A DNA stretch of 64,000 nucleotides, taken from the NCBI RefSeq assembly GCF_000731315.1, contig NZ_HG938353.1, forward strand, positions 310,001 through 374,000, written 5' to 3'. The translations under genes were made by a program, and so were the position numbers. The notes beneath the pieces are model-generated. The model saw only the letters and a program-made list of their open reading frames with translations. It did not search any database and had not been told where the DNA came from. The stretch is from Neorhizobium galegae bv. orientalis str. HAMBI 540 (GTDB lineage Bacteria; Pseudomonadota; Alphaproteobacteria; Rhizobiales; Rhizobiaceae). Of this stretch, positions 37,729-45,676 are shown piece by piece. Positions within the stretch are counted from its first letter, which is position 1, and every line of letters starts with the position of its first letter.

Positions 37729-38244
37729 TCAGGCCGCCTTTTTGGCGCCGACGAATGCGATGGCCGCCAGGATGACGCTGGCAATCACGTTCCAGCCGGC
37801 AAACGAGAGGCCGAGCACGCGAAGGGCTGCCTGCGTGCAGGATGGCCCGTGAACCGTGTTCAGGTCCGACAGCAGGCTGCCGGCATTGGTGGTGACGCCG
37901 GCCCCGCCGCCGCAGCTTGCCGGACCTTCCCAGAAGGCCCATTCGACGCCCGAGTGATAAACACCCATGCCGGCGCCGACCAGCATCATCACGCCGATGA
38001 CGACCAGCAGCGCGCGGGTGACCCCGGCGGGCAGGCCGATCATCGAGACGACGATCGCCAGAATGCCGACCGGAATGCCGTAATAATAGGGATTGCGCTG
38101 CAGAAGGCAGAGCGCACAAGGGATATAGCCGCCGATATACTGGAAAGCGAGCGCCCCGCCGACCGTCGCCGCCATGCCGAGCGTCAGGACGATGGCGTAG
38201 CCTATGCCGACGCGGGACCGGGGTGTGGAAGCTGTCAGCGCCAT
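37729..38244 (-). CDS. DsbB-family disulfide bond formation protein
   Basis: 171 residues with four membrane helices. The first periplasmic loop has CALCLLQR (Cys43, Cys46), the quinone-linked pair with the conserved Arg; the second loop has Cys111 and Cys136 to receive electrons from a DsbA-like partner. This is the DsbB layout: the protein re-oxidises DsbA and passes electrons to quinone. No dsbA is nearby. Confidence 0.9.
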   Translation of the reverse strand: MALTASTPRSRVGIGYAIVLTLGMAATVGGALAFQYIGGYIPCALCLLQRNPYYYGIPVGILAIVVSMIGLPAGVTRALLVVIGVMMLVGAGMGVYHSGVEWAFWEGPASCGGGAGVTTNAGSLLSDLNTVHGPSCTQAALRVLGLSFAGWNVIASVILAAIAFVGAKKAA

Positions 38245-38532
38245 GCGCCTCTCCTAAAATGGTTTCGACCGGCGGGGTGCCATGGCCTCACTTAGAGCAG
38301 ATGCGGCTGCGCGGTAAGACAAATTATCTTGAATTGAAGACCGGGCTTTCCGGGGACAAGGCAACGGCCAGTGCCAGGACCATGGGATAAGGCTCGCCGG
38401 AAGCCGCGGGTGCCACAAATAGAACGTCGCCACCAGATGATTTGCATCCGCCGCAAATTGGCGATTGATGCCGGCAACATCCTGAGTTAAGAACCACCAT
38501 CGGACGGAGACGAGTCATCGTCTTTCAGGTTA

Positions 38533-38609
38533 GCACCCGTAGCTCAGCTGGATAGAGTGTTGGATTCCGATTCCAAAGGTCACAGGTTCGAATCCTGTCG
38601 GGTGCGCCA
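38533..38609 (+). tRNA. tRNA-Arg (anticodon CCG)
   Basis: 77-nt cloverleaf with encoded CCA. Acceptor GCACCCG/CGGGTGC, anticodon stem TTGGA/TCCAA, loop TTCCGAT giving CCG (codon CGG). T-arm CAGGTTCGAATCCTG. It marks the border between core genes and the accessory island, and its 3' end is a common integration target. Confidence 0.96.
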
Positions 38610-38634
38610 TTTTTCTCTCGTCTGCATCGCCACA

Positions 38635-38690
38635 TAAGCGTGGACTGAACACCGCTAAGCGTGGATTTTGAACGCATAAGCGCGGACTGG
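38635..38690 (+). repeat. Three direct repeats of exact 21-bp period next to tRNA-Arg
   Basis: TAAGCGTGGACTGAAC at 38635, TAAGCGTGGATTTTGAAC at 38656 and TAAGCGCGGACTGG at 38677. The period of exactly 21 bp (two DNA turns) means a protein would bind the same face three times. It resembles transposase-binding sites at the ends of Tn7-like or IS21-like elements. Confidence 0.7.
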
Positions 38691-39091
38691 GGAAAGCAGC
38701 CTGGAAACGCCGAAAGGCGTTTTGTGCGAACCTCCGCCAGTATGACGCCCCTCACCAGAAGTGAAATCAGGCTCTACTTCCCAAGACTGACACACGCGGC
38801 TGCGAGGTGACTTCCTCCACCGAGGACGCCACGCCACCTCTGGGCGAGCGCGATCAACTGCCGCAATCACGATGGCGCATGTGGAAACGATTGGCTAACC
38901 ATCCGGCTCGGAATCAGGGCTTTCCGGCAGGGGATTTCTGTCTTCTCTTGCTACTCGCCTTACGTGCAGAAGCAGACACGGGCCGCCCAGGCGTTAAGAC
39001 TGATACTTCAAGAAAGTTCACGGATGGAAGTCGAACCGATGGCCTCGGTGGCGCCGTCTGTCCTCCTGATGTATCCAATTCGAATCCGCCA

Positions 39092-39187
39092 AAGTAAAGA
39101 GACACTCGACTTGCCAAAGGCAATCTTTACTTAAGAATTAATTGTTAACGGCACTTCCGGCAAGGACTCCCGTGCTGTCAACAATTA
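39092..39187. repeat. Inverted-repeat cluster at the island left side
   Basis: AAGTAAAGA (39092-39100) faces TCTTTACTT (39124-39132), a perfect match. TAATTGTTAACGGCAC (39139-39154) faces GTGCTGTCAACAATTA (39172-39187), 14 of 16 matches. The TGTCAACAATTA/TGTTAAC sequences are like the AT-rich sites at Tn7-like ends, and a GTTAAC...GTCAAC pair also occurs near 45.87-45.9 kb. The function is not proven. Confidence 0.45.
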
Positions 39188-39507
39188 TGGAAAGCAAAGA
39201 CTGGCATTGTGAGTGACATCCAGCTTCCGTCTCGCGTTGCTCATAGCGGCAAACTTTCGAAGACGTGGGATTCAAGTGATCCCACGCAGTTGAAGAGTAG
39301 GCGAGCACTTGTCATGTAAGTGTCGAGAAACAAGGCGATTTCTGCCCGTCTCGCGGTCCCGAAGGCAGTTCCCTCCTATAAAAGATCGCAGTATGCGTCG
39401 AATCTTGTGGAGTATTGTTGAAAGCAAGCACTCACTTCGCTGCGAAAGGGTGAGAACCGGATACGTTGGTTGCAGTGATTCGCCTCAATTAATCTAGCGA
39501 GAATTGC

Positions 39508-40119
39508 ATGGCCAAGGGCACGACAGCAAAGACCGGGGGAACCTCCAAGATCCGTTTCATCATGGTCGAGGCAGAGATTGCCGATGGCGACATCGGGCAG
39601 ATCACCCAGGCGATCCAGAACGCCCTGAAAACGTCGTCTCCGGTGACGACCCAGCGCATTGCCGGCCCCAGCGTCAAGGCCGTCGCTCGCGAGGCCGAGA
39701 TCGACGCAGACGACGAAGTGGAAGAAGCGGAGGTCGTTGAGATCGAGACCACTGTGCGGGCGCCGAGGCCGAAGGTGCAGCGCGCCGCCAAGCCTGCTCC
39801 CGAGGTCCTCGAGCTTGATATGACTTCCGGCACGTCGCTCGCAAGCTACGTCCACGGGGCGAATCCCAAGAGCAACAACAAGCGTTACTTGCTGATTGCG
39901 GCCTGGTTCAAGGAGCACCGGGAGACACCGGCCGTGACGGCCGCCCATATCTACACTGGGTTTCGAACCCTGAAATGGCCTGTAAACATCCCGGACTTCG
40001 CGCAGCCCCTTCGCGATCTGAAGTTCGCGAAATACATGACCGCGCCCGAGAAAGGCCACTACGCCATCAACCACCTCGGCATCGCCGAGGTCGAGGCGAT
40101 GCTCTCAGGCGGCGATTGA
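39508..40119 (+). CDS. Unknown protein with winged-helix-like C-terminus, partner of HEPN gene
   Basis: 203 residues, not a family I recognise. Residues 10-45 (SKIRFIMVEAEIADGDIGQI...) form one predicted domain. Residues 60-110 are an acidic to Ala/Pro-rich linker. Residues 120-203 (KRYLLIAAWFKEHRETPAVT, then a GHYAINHLGIAEVEAML end) look like a compact helical/winged-helix fold. It ends TGATG, sharing a base with the next gene's ATG, so the two are made together. The pair structure suggests a toxin-antitoxin or immune module in which this protein binds DNA or the HEPN protein. Inference only. Confidence 0.75.
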   Translation: MAKGTTAKTGGTSKIRFIMVEAEIADGDIGQITQAIQNALKTSSPVTTQRIAGPSVKAVAREAEIDADDEVEEAEVVEIETTVRAPRPKVQRAAKPAPEVLELDMTSGTSLASYVHGANPKSNNKRYLLIAAWFKEHRETPAVTAAHIYTGFRTLKWPVNIPDFAQPLRDLKFAKYMTAPEKGHYAINHLGIAEVEAMLSGGD

Positions 40120-40949
40120 TGCTCCTCGTCGATTTCGTGCAGCAGGTCGATGGATTCGACGCGCTCTCGCCGAAGGAAAAGATCAAGGTCTTCGGCTGGT
40201 ATCTTCACGTCCACAAGGGGTTGGCCTCGTTCGACAACGAGGCCATTAGGACGTGCTTCAAGCAGCTTCATCTGACGTCGCCCGACGTATCGGTTTACTT
40301 GCCGCGTATGGCCTCCGCGAAGCCGCCGGAGCTTCTGAAGGAGCGGAGCAGATATCGTCTGGCGCGCAGCGTGCGTTCGGAACTCGACAAGAAGTATGGC
40401 GTGCATCAGACCGTGGTCCAGGTCAGCAAGCTTCTGTCCGATCTCCCGGACCGCGTGCCGGACATTGCCGAACGCGCCTTTCTGCGCGAAGCGCTGGCAT
40501 GCTATCGGGCGGAGGCCTTCCGCGCCTGTATCGTCATGTCCTGGAACCTCGCCTTCGATCATCTCCTACGATGGATTCTTGCCGACACCACTCGCCTTGC
40601 GGACTTCAACGCGGCGATCCCGCGGCGTTTCCCAAAGAAGGTCGGCATCTCGGTATCGTCCATCGACCATTTCGAAGAGCTGAAGGAAGCGGAGGTCGTC
40701 GACGTCTGCCAGAATGCGTCGCTGTTCTCGAAGAACACCACCGAAATTCTTCGGGAAAAGCTCAAGAAGAGGAACATGGCGGCTCACCCCTCGCAGGTGG
40801 CTATCCAACAGTCTCAGGCTGACGACGTCATCACCGATCTGGTCAAGCACGGCACACAGTTCAACAGCGACGTACAGCGGCATCGTACCGAGATAGGTCT
40901 CACCGGTGCAGCCGAGCAGGCGACCCGTAAAGTACCGTTCATGGATTGA
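40119..40949 (+). CDS. HEPN-like protein, coupled to the preceding gene
   Basis: 276 residues. Residues 205-225 (TEILREKLKKRNMAAHPS) carry R-N-x-x-x-H, Arg218 to His223, the RNase signature of HEPN domains, with an upstream helical region (SWNLAFDHLLRWIL) of the usual HEPN type. HEPN proteins often cut RNA in toxin-antitoxin and antiphage systems. Start by TGATG overlap. The last 384 bases are antisense to the end of tniQ, and the final 30-40 residues may be an artefact of that junction. Confidence 0.78.
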   Translation: MLLVDFVQQVDGFDALSPKEKIKVFGWYLHVHKGLASFDNEAIRTCFKQLHLTSPDVSVYLPRMASAKPPELLKERSRYRLARSVRSELDKKYGVHQTVVQVSKLLSDLPDRVPDIAERAFLREALACYRAEAFRACIVMSWNLAFDHLLRWILADTTRLADFNAAIPRRFPKKVGISVSSIDHFEELKEAEVVDVCQNASLFSKNTTEILREKLKKRNMAAHPSQVAIQQSQADDVITDLVKHGTQFNSDVQRHRTEIGLTGAAEQATRKVPFMD

Positions 40950-41459
40950 ACTTTCGGGCGATTCCACGTCCGGCGCTTGAGGTTTTGCGAAAACATTCAG
41001 ATCGAGCGCATCAAAATCCTCGGGAAGTTCGGCGAGAGGTTCTCCATGGTCAGGGCAGTTGGCGATCATATTCCAACGCCAAGTTGCACGCATATAAATG
41101 CGTGCATGCAGACGGCCGCTGCCGTTCTGAATGTCATCTGCAAAACAATGGGGGCAGTACCTGCGATGCGTACCCCGCAGTTGCGTGCGCTTCAACTGCG
41201 CCGAGCCGAACTCAACCATGACATCGGGCGTGATGGCAAACTTGCGCAGCCGGGCTTCCGAGACGCCGCTCCAACGAGCTACTGCATAGAGTTCATCGGA
41301 ACCCATCGCGACGATACCGGCGCGACGGGTACCGGTGAAATCACAGAACTCTGCCAGCGAATGAAAGCCGTTTGCGCGCACAAGGCGAGCCACGAAGCTT
41401 TCGGCGGTCTCATCATCATGCGGCGTAATCTGGATGGGAAGGAGGCCAAATGCGGTCAC
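40566..41459 (-). CDS. tniQ: TniQ/TnsD-family transposition targeting protein, 3' end altered
   Basis: 297 residues. The N-terminal TniQ domain is clear: LLPIQITPHDDETAESFVAR, a helical region, and a zinc finger CPHC...NCPDHGEPL (about 103-140), then HERYFTGRLLG and GTMPLYVAVELCAVL as in other TniQ proteins. TniQ/TnsD chooses the target site for Tn7/Tn5053-like elements. The part after about residue 210 is antisense to the HEPN gene and does not look like TniQ, and the protein is shorter than typical TniQ (about 400). So tniQ is probably truncated by a recombination junction near 40.83 kb. Overlaps tniB by 4 bp. Confidence 0.82.
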   Translation of the reverse strand: MTAFGLLPIQITPHDDETAESFVARLVRANGFHSLAEFCDFTGTRRAGIVAMGSDELYAVARWSGVSEARLRKFAITPDVMVEFGSAQLKRTQLRGTHRRYCPHCFADDIQNGSGRLHARIYMRATWRWNMIANCPDHGEPLAELPEDFDALDLNVFAKPQAPDVESPESSIHERYFTGRLLGCTGETYLGTMPLYVAVELCAVLDQIGDDVVSLRLLDSHLRGVSRHVPLLELFPKNFGGVLREQRRILADVDDLRFLQLFEMVDGRYRDADLLWETPRDRRVEVRKASGVGKNPS

Positions 41460-42436
41460 TTACGCTTCCTCTTCTCATTCGGTTCATCCATGTCCGAGAG
41501 CGAGTGAGAGGGGTTGACGCTTTTCCAATCGCTAGCGGTAAAGGGATTGTCGGATTTCAGGCTGGCGCGACGCGTCTTGTAGGCGGCTGCAAAATCAGCG
41601 ATCTCCACCGTCGGCCGCTTGCTGTCGAAAACCCGATAACAAGCTTGACGGGTGATTCCGATCATGGTCGCAAACGCGCCCTTTGACGCTACGATCAGTC
41701 TGCCCGTAAGCTCATCGTCTTCCGTCCACCCAATTTCAAGCCCCGCGTGCTCCTGCACGATTTTGCGGACTACCTTCTCCATCGCCTCGATGTTCTTGGC
41801 CGTCGGTTTGACGAGATCGAAACGTTGTACGTCTGCACGGTTGGCGATCTCATCACTATCCATGAAACGTCTCTGCGCGGGCATCCCTGACAGGATTAAG
41901 TGAAGGGGCCAGCCATCGATCTGGGTCAGGCTCTTTACGAAGTCCTGGACGTCCCTGATCGCCTCTTCCGTCTCCCCCGTGCTGACGTGCTGCATCTCAT
42001 CAAGATGCAGGTAGAGAATCTCCCGCTCACGCAACTGCCGCTTGACCATGGACCACATATCAGCAGCACTCGAACGGGGCTTCGCATACAGGTTCCACCT
42101 TTCCAACACTGCGCCTGCCAGCGTCTTAGGCGAGCATGAATTTGGGCAGTTCAGAGACAGCAGTGGGTTTACCATATACCCGTGCTCGTTTTGGTAAGGC
42201 TGAAAGGCCTCCATATTCCCGAAAATTCGGGCGAGAGCGGTGCTCTTCCCAGTATCAGAAGCTCCTATTACGAGCAGGATACGCTCTTTGGAGCCCCCGC
42301 CCTTTTTGCACCGCTCGGCGTTTTTGGTGAGCTTCTCAACTTTCTCCAGAAGCTCCTTATCCTTGGGCTGCAAGATATATTGCAGCTCCATATGGAGTTT
42401 CCGGTCCTCAATCGACATGTCGCTGAAATCAGTCAT
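41456..42436 (-). CDS. tniB: TniB/TnsC-like AAA+ ATPase of the transposition operon
   Basis: 326 residues. Walker A GASDTGKS in LVIGASDTGKSTAL, Walker B ILYLHLDEMQHV, then ILSGMPAQRRFM as in TniB sensor regions. It links the target selector (TniQ) to the transposase (TniA) through ATP-dependent filament or ring formation. The true start is ATG 42436, overlapping the end of tniA by 8 bp; a longer frame to 42640 is shadow. The C-terminus has a short Lys/Arg tail. Confidence 0.9.
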   Translation of the reverse strand: MTDFSDMSIEDRKLHMELQYILQPKDKELLEKVEKLTKNAERCKKGGGSKERILLVIGASDTGKSTALARIFGNMEAFQPYQNEHGYMVNPLLSLNCPNSCSPKTLAGAVLERWNLYAKPRSSAADMWSMVKRQLREREILYLHLDEMQHVSTGETEEAIRDVQDFVKSLTQIDGWPLHLILSGMPAQRRFMDSDEIANRADVQRFDLVKPTAKNIEAMEKVVRKIVQEHAGLEIGWTEDDELTGRLIVASKGAFATMIGITRQACYRVFDSKRPTVEIADFAAAYKTRRASLKSDNPFTASDWKSVNPSHSLSDMDEPNEKRKRK

Positions 42437-44735
42437 TATAGTCTCCAAACTGGGAATCTTCGTCGTCTTCGCCGATATCCGTCGCGGCATCATCGACTGG
42501 AGGATCGATGCGGGGCTCCGGCGTGGCGGCCTTCTTTTTCGGGGACTTCGTAGCCAAGACTTCAGCGGGCAGCTCACCAACGGTACCTTGAAGCAATGGC
42601 GTTTCCTGAGGCGCAGGCGCTGCGAGACGTTCCAGATCACCCGCTTCTGCCTTGGTCATGGCGCGGCCTTCGAAGAGCTTCTCCGTGGCGCGAGACATTT
42701 CTTCGGCGCTGCGCGTATGCGGGGAAATTCCACTACGGAGAGCAGCGGCATCTACGACGCCGTGTACCCAGTTGATGCCGTCATACATGGTGGGTGCCGA
42801 ACGCGCAGACCGCTCTGTGTTGAGGCGGTCCAGTTCCTTTTTCGCCAGGTACCACTCCTCAATGCAGATGTATGGAGGCATCCCAAGGCAGTTCTTGACA
42901 ATCAACCATCCGTCTTCCGTCGAGACCGAGATGGATTCCAAATCGCGAGGATGGAAGCGAACCGGGAAAAGCTTCTTCGAGCCGTGCTTGCGACGATACG
43001 ACTGCAACTCGTCGGAGTTATACGGAACGCCGTGAAGGATAATGCCCTCGCTCCGAATCGGCTTCTCCTTCTTCGTGCCAAAAATGTGGCGTTTCTCGTG
43101 ACGACCAGGAACCGGACGCATGGGGTACGTCCGTTTCTTGAGTTCCCATGCCTCGTTAGGCGTCAACCCGTTCAACCGCGCGCTCGGCGTGTTAACAAAC
43201 ACGTCGCAAAGCCAGCGGATCACCACGACCATAAATTCATCGATAATGAGCGTCGCGTTGGCGACGGAGTCGTAGTCACGCCGTTCGACCACGTTAGAGA
43301 AGGTGCGGCCGTCGAAATAGGACATCAAGTCCTTCGCGAATGTCTTGAACAACGATTCAATGAACGGACGTTTCCATGCTTGGCCCGCCGGGGGGCGGGT
43401 CAAGGACACGCTGCTCATGAGGAAGGCGTCACGCGTGAGGTCGGCAATGTAAGGCGTGCCATTATCGGTGAACACGTTTTCCGGCCGGACCTTCGCAGTC
43501 CAGGAGGTCTTCGCACCGGCCAGGTCCGAAATGTGCGTCTTATCAGACATCACCATTTCGAGGGCTTCAACCACGGCGGACGCACACGGATTCCGAGTTC
43601 CCTTGAGAGCCAAAGGCATGCCGGTCGCTGCGTCAATGGCTCCCACAAACCACAGACGTTGTGGTTTGTCCGCGCTGGCCTGTTCGAGGATCGTTTGGAA
43701 CCTCGCAGGAAGGAGCAACCAGGCCCCGGTTTCCTTCATGAGAGTGATGCCATCGACGTTCCAGTCGTCGAATTCTACCCGTTCGCCTGGACGCACAACG
43801 TCATAGGAATCCATCTTCGGCTTAAATACGGCATGCGCGTAAGCCTCGCCTTCGCGACCGGCAACCACGTCAAACGCTCGCAGTTCCTTAATCATATTTT
43901 CAAAGCGCTTACGCTTTACGAAAATGAGTTTCGGCTGGTCCCCACCGCGCGTTTTGTTTACTTCATGAATTCGTGCATTCGCAATTTTCCGCGCGTTGGA
44001 CATGCCCCCCTTTCGCCGAGATGCAAATTCGGCTGCGGCCTGTCGCCAGATCGAGTAGCTCTCGGCGCATTCGACCTGCAGATGACGACGTTTAGGACCC
44101 TTTTGCTGAGGGATGAGGGCACGTACGTCGTCACCGCAGCTCTCATACAGCCTGATATAGTTGTTGAAACTGCGAAGCGTCGGCAGCTCGACCCCATTGG
44201 TCTTCTTACCGGCACGGCGCTTCCGAATTTTACCCGTCTGGGGGTTTGTGACCTTGTGTTTCAGCTGATATTCGGTGGTCCACTCAAACAGAAGTTCTTC
44301 CATCGAGCGCCCGCCCGGCATTTCCTCCGCCGGTTTCAAGCTACGCGGCACATGCTGCCCAACCTCGACACACCAAGCGCGGTACCTGTGGATGAGGTAT
44401 TCATTGAAACGCCCGATAGCTACCGCTTCGGATTTGAAATCGTCGACGTTCTTGTCGCCGAAGCGTTGGTACGCCTTCCAGCCAACCTGGGTATGGAAAC
44501 CAGGATAGAAATGCGCACGCCCTTCATCGATAGCGAGTTCAATTTCGCTGTGTGCGATGCGGCGATGCGCCAAGGGATCGTTCTCTTTGTAGAACAATGT
44601 ATCCGTAGCGCTGTACGAGATTGCGATGAGCGGGGTGCCCTCATAAACAAAACGGTCGTTCGACCCCATCAAGGGGATCGAAGGTGCGTTCTCGCGGAAA
44701 ATGCGCAGTTCAGGCTTGTTGGTATTGTTAGTCAT
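42429..44735 (-). CDS. tniA: TniA/TnsB-like DDE transposase
   Basis: 768 residues. N-terminal DNA-binding helical domains (residues 1-280), then a rve/DDE core with Asp in VEFDDWNVDG, Asp in VFTDNGTPYI and Glu in KRPFIESLFKTF. The Mu-type C-terminal domain follows (KKRTYPMRPVPGRHEKRHIF) and an acidic tail of about 60 residues, longer than usual, perhaps to contact TniB. It cuts and joins 3' transposon ends. ATG 44735 is set by AAGGAGG 5 nt upstream. Overlaps tniB. Confidence 0.92.
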   Translation of the reverse strand: MTNNTNKPELRIFRENAPSIPLMGSNDRFVYEGTPLIAISYSATDTLFYKENDPLAHRRIAHSEIELAIDEGRAHFYPGFHTQVGWKAYQRFGDKNVDDFKSEAVAIGRFNEYLIHRYRAWCVEVGQHVPRSLKPAEEMPGGRSMEELLFEWTTEYQLKHKVTNPQTGKIRKRRAGKKTNGVELPTLRSFNNYIRLYESCGDDVRALIPQQKGPKRRHLQVECAESYSIWRQAAAEFASRRKGGMSNARKIANARIHEVNKTRGGDQPKLIFVKRKRFENMIKELRAFDVVAGREGEAYAHAVFKPKMDSYDVVRPGERVEFDDWNVDGITLMKETGAWLLLPARFQTILEQASADKPQRLWFVGAIDAATGMPLALKGTRNPCASAVVEALEMVMSDKTHISDLAGAKTSWTAKVRPENVFTDNGTPYIADLTRDAFLMSSVSLTRPPAGQAWKRPFIESLFKTFAKDLMSYFDGRTFSNVVERRDYDSVANATLIIDEFMVVVIRWLCDVFVNTPSARLNGLTPNEAWELKKRTYPMRPVPGRHEKRHIFGTKKEKPIRSEGIILHGVPYNSDELQSYRRKHGSKKLFPVRFHPRDLESISVSTEDGWLIVKNCLGMPPYICIEEWYLAKKELDRLNTERSARSAPTMYDGINWVHGVVDAAALRSGISPHTRSAEEMSRATEKLFEGRAMTKAEAGDLERLAAPAPQETPLLQGTVGELPAEVLATKSPKKKAATPEPRIDPPVDDAATDIGEDDEDSQFGDYND

Positions 44736-44819
44736 GGTGTCCTCCTTGGACATAGCTTCGCCATGCTCCGAGACGGTGCTCGAAGTGGCAGGGGGATTGG
44801 GTTGTTGGCTAAGGGGTGG

Positions 44820-45512
44820 TTAGGTTTCGACCGTGAACCAGGTCAGCTCGTTAACGAGTTGCCCTGGTTCAGCCTTTAGGTGCCCAAGATCGATGAGCCG
44901 CCATATGGCGGTCGTTCGGGACGGTCGGTCGATACCAGGTGTGTACATCTGATAGAAGCACACCCTGGCCCTCCCGTGCTGCTGAAGCTCATCCAGCAGC
45001 ACTCGGACGTGATGTTCGTAATCGTGATGGAGTTCCCGGTAGTACAGGATGCTCGCCGCGTTGCGCACGACGCACCAAGGCACGTCGAGTTCGGTCATCA
45101 CGGTCAATTTGTCGAAGAGCGCGCGATACTCAGGAAGCATACCATCGAGAATGGCCTGAGCTTCCGCCCTTTTCGTCTCCTGCTTGACAGCCACCGCCTC
45201 CCAACGTCCGCTCTCATAGCGGACGCAGTAGTCGAGCGTATGTTTGTGCACCACGCCATCATTGTCGTAATATTCAACCGTCATGAACTGCGAACGCACT
45301 TCAACGACACCGCGACGGGCCTTGAGGACCGTGGCCGCTTTTTTTTCAGTGCCGCTTTCATGCTGCACCTCGCGATTCTTGAACACGGACGAACCGTTCG
45401 TGTTCAAGAGATGCTTGGGGGTTACGTTGCGGACACCCTCGTGACGCAGCGGTTCAACCCACAGCATCGGTTCGCCGTCAATGAGAATGGGGGAATTGGG
45501 ATTGCTTACCAT
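44820..45512 (-). CDS. tnsA: TnsA-like endonuclease of the transposition operon
   Basis: 230 residues. Fits the TnsA N-terminal endonuclease fold: ESGTEKKAATVLKARRGVVE supplies the first Glu, HTLDYCVRYESG the Asp, and WEAVAVKQETKR the Lys, the E-D-K active set. The residue two before the Lys is Ala instead of the usual Gln/Glu. The C-terminal half (about 110-230) has the winged-helix region seen in TnsA_C. With it the element can cut 5' ends too, for cut-and-paste movement. A perfect-looking 38-nt palindrome forms the last 15 codons. The ATG overlaps the stop of a leader gene. Confidence 0.85.
   Translation of the reverse strand: MVSNPNSPILIDGEPMLWVEPLRHEGVRNVTPKHLLNTNGSSVFKNREVQHESGTEKKAATVLKARRGVVEVRSQFMTVEYYDNDGVVHKHTLDYCVRYESGRWEAVAVKQETKRAEAQAILDGMLPEYRALFDKLTVMTELDVPWCVVRNAASILYYRELHHDYEHHVRVLLDELQQHGRARVCFYQMYTPGIDRPSRTTAIWRLIDLGHLKAEPGQLVNELTWFTVET
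44834..44871. repeat. 38-nt palindrome at the tnsA 3' end
   Basis: Arms of 19 nt with 17 matches centred on GTTAAC (44850-44855); outer parts GAACCAGG and CCTGGTTC. It codes for the end of TnsA (PGQLVNELTWF) and, read on the other strand, for nearly the same peptide. It could be a hairpin that limits readthrough between tnsA and tniA or a binding site. Confidence 0.65.
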
Positions 45513-45676
45513 CGCGACGTACGCATCCCGACGATTGCGTCCTTATCCGCGCCCGATCCCGTGTCCTGGAACACTTCAAATCGGGAGCGAATGTCGTCTC
45601 CGGCACCGGAGCGCAATTCGTTCAGAATGGTACGTCGCACCAACACGTGGTGCAGCACATTTTTCGATGGGCGCAT
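45506..45676 (-). CDS. 56-residue leader protein of the transposition operon
   Basis: Short gene missed by length cut-offs. ATG at 45676 with AGGAGG 5 nt upstream, the best ribosome site of the operon. It encodes RPSKNVLHHVLVRRTILNEL then RSGAGDDIRSRFEVFQDTGS and ends GMRTSRW. Its TAA overlaps the tnsA ATG (ATGGTAA), so tnsA, which has no clear ribosome site, would be translated by coupling. No known family; a short basic helix with Asp-rich tail. It may be a regulator or only a translational leader. Confidence 0.6.
   Translation of the reverse strand: MRPSKNVLHHVLVRRTILNELRSGAGDDIRSRFEVFQDTGSGADKDAIVGMRTSRW

Larger units (their letters stand above)
38610..39507. other. 900-base stretch without a convincing gene; island left border
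   Basis: Reading frames here are short and lack ribosome sites; one reads through the tRNA backwards. The stretch holds three 21-bp direct repeats right after the tRNA and a set of inverted repeats around 39.09-39.29 kb (listed separately), including CGTGGGAT/ATCCCACG at 39264-39286. GC content drops around 39.08-39.25 kb. It looks like the end of an integrated or transposed element and the promoter region of the operon starting at 39508. Confidence 0.6.

Noticed and set aside
38533..38755. Reverse frame through tRNA-Arg (residues like [14 protein letters not shown])
   Set aside because: This peptide is a known artefact of translating tRNA genes backwards.
38807..39123. Frames of 96 and 69 residues after tRNA-Arg
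   Set aside because: They overlap on opposite strands, lack ribosome sites and show no domain.
42240..44879. 879-residue plus-strand frame opposite tniA
   Set aside because: Antisense to a transposase with intact DDE motifs; no motif of its own.
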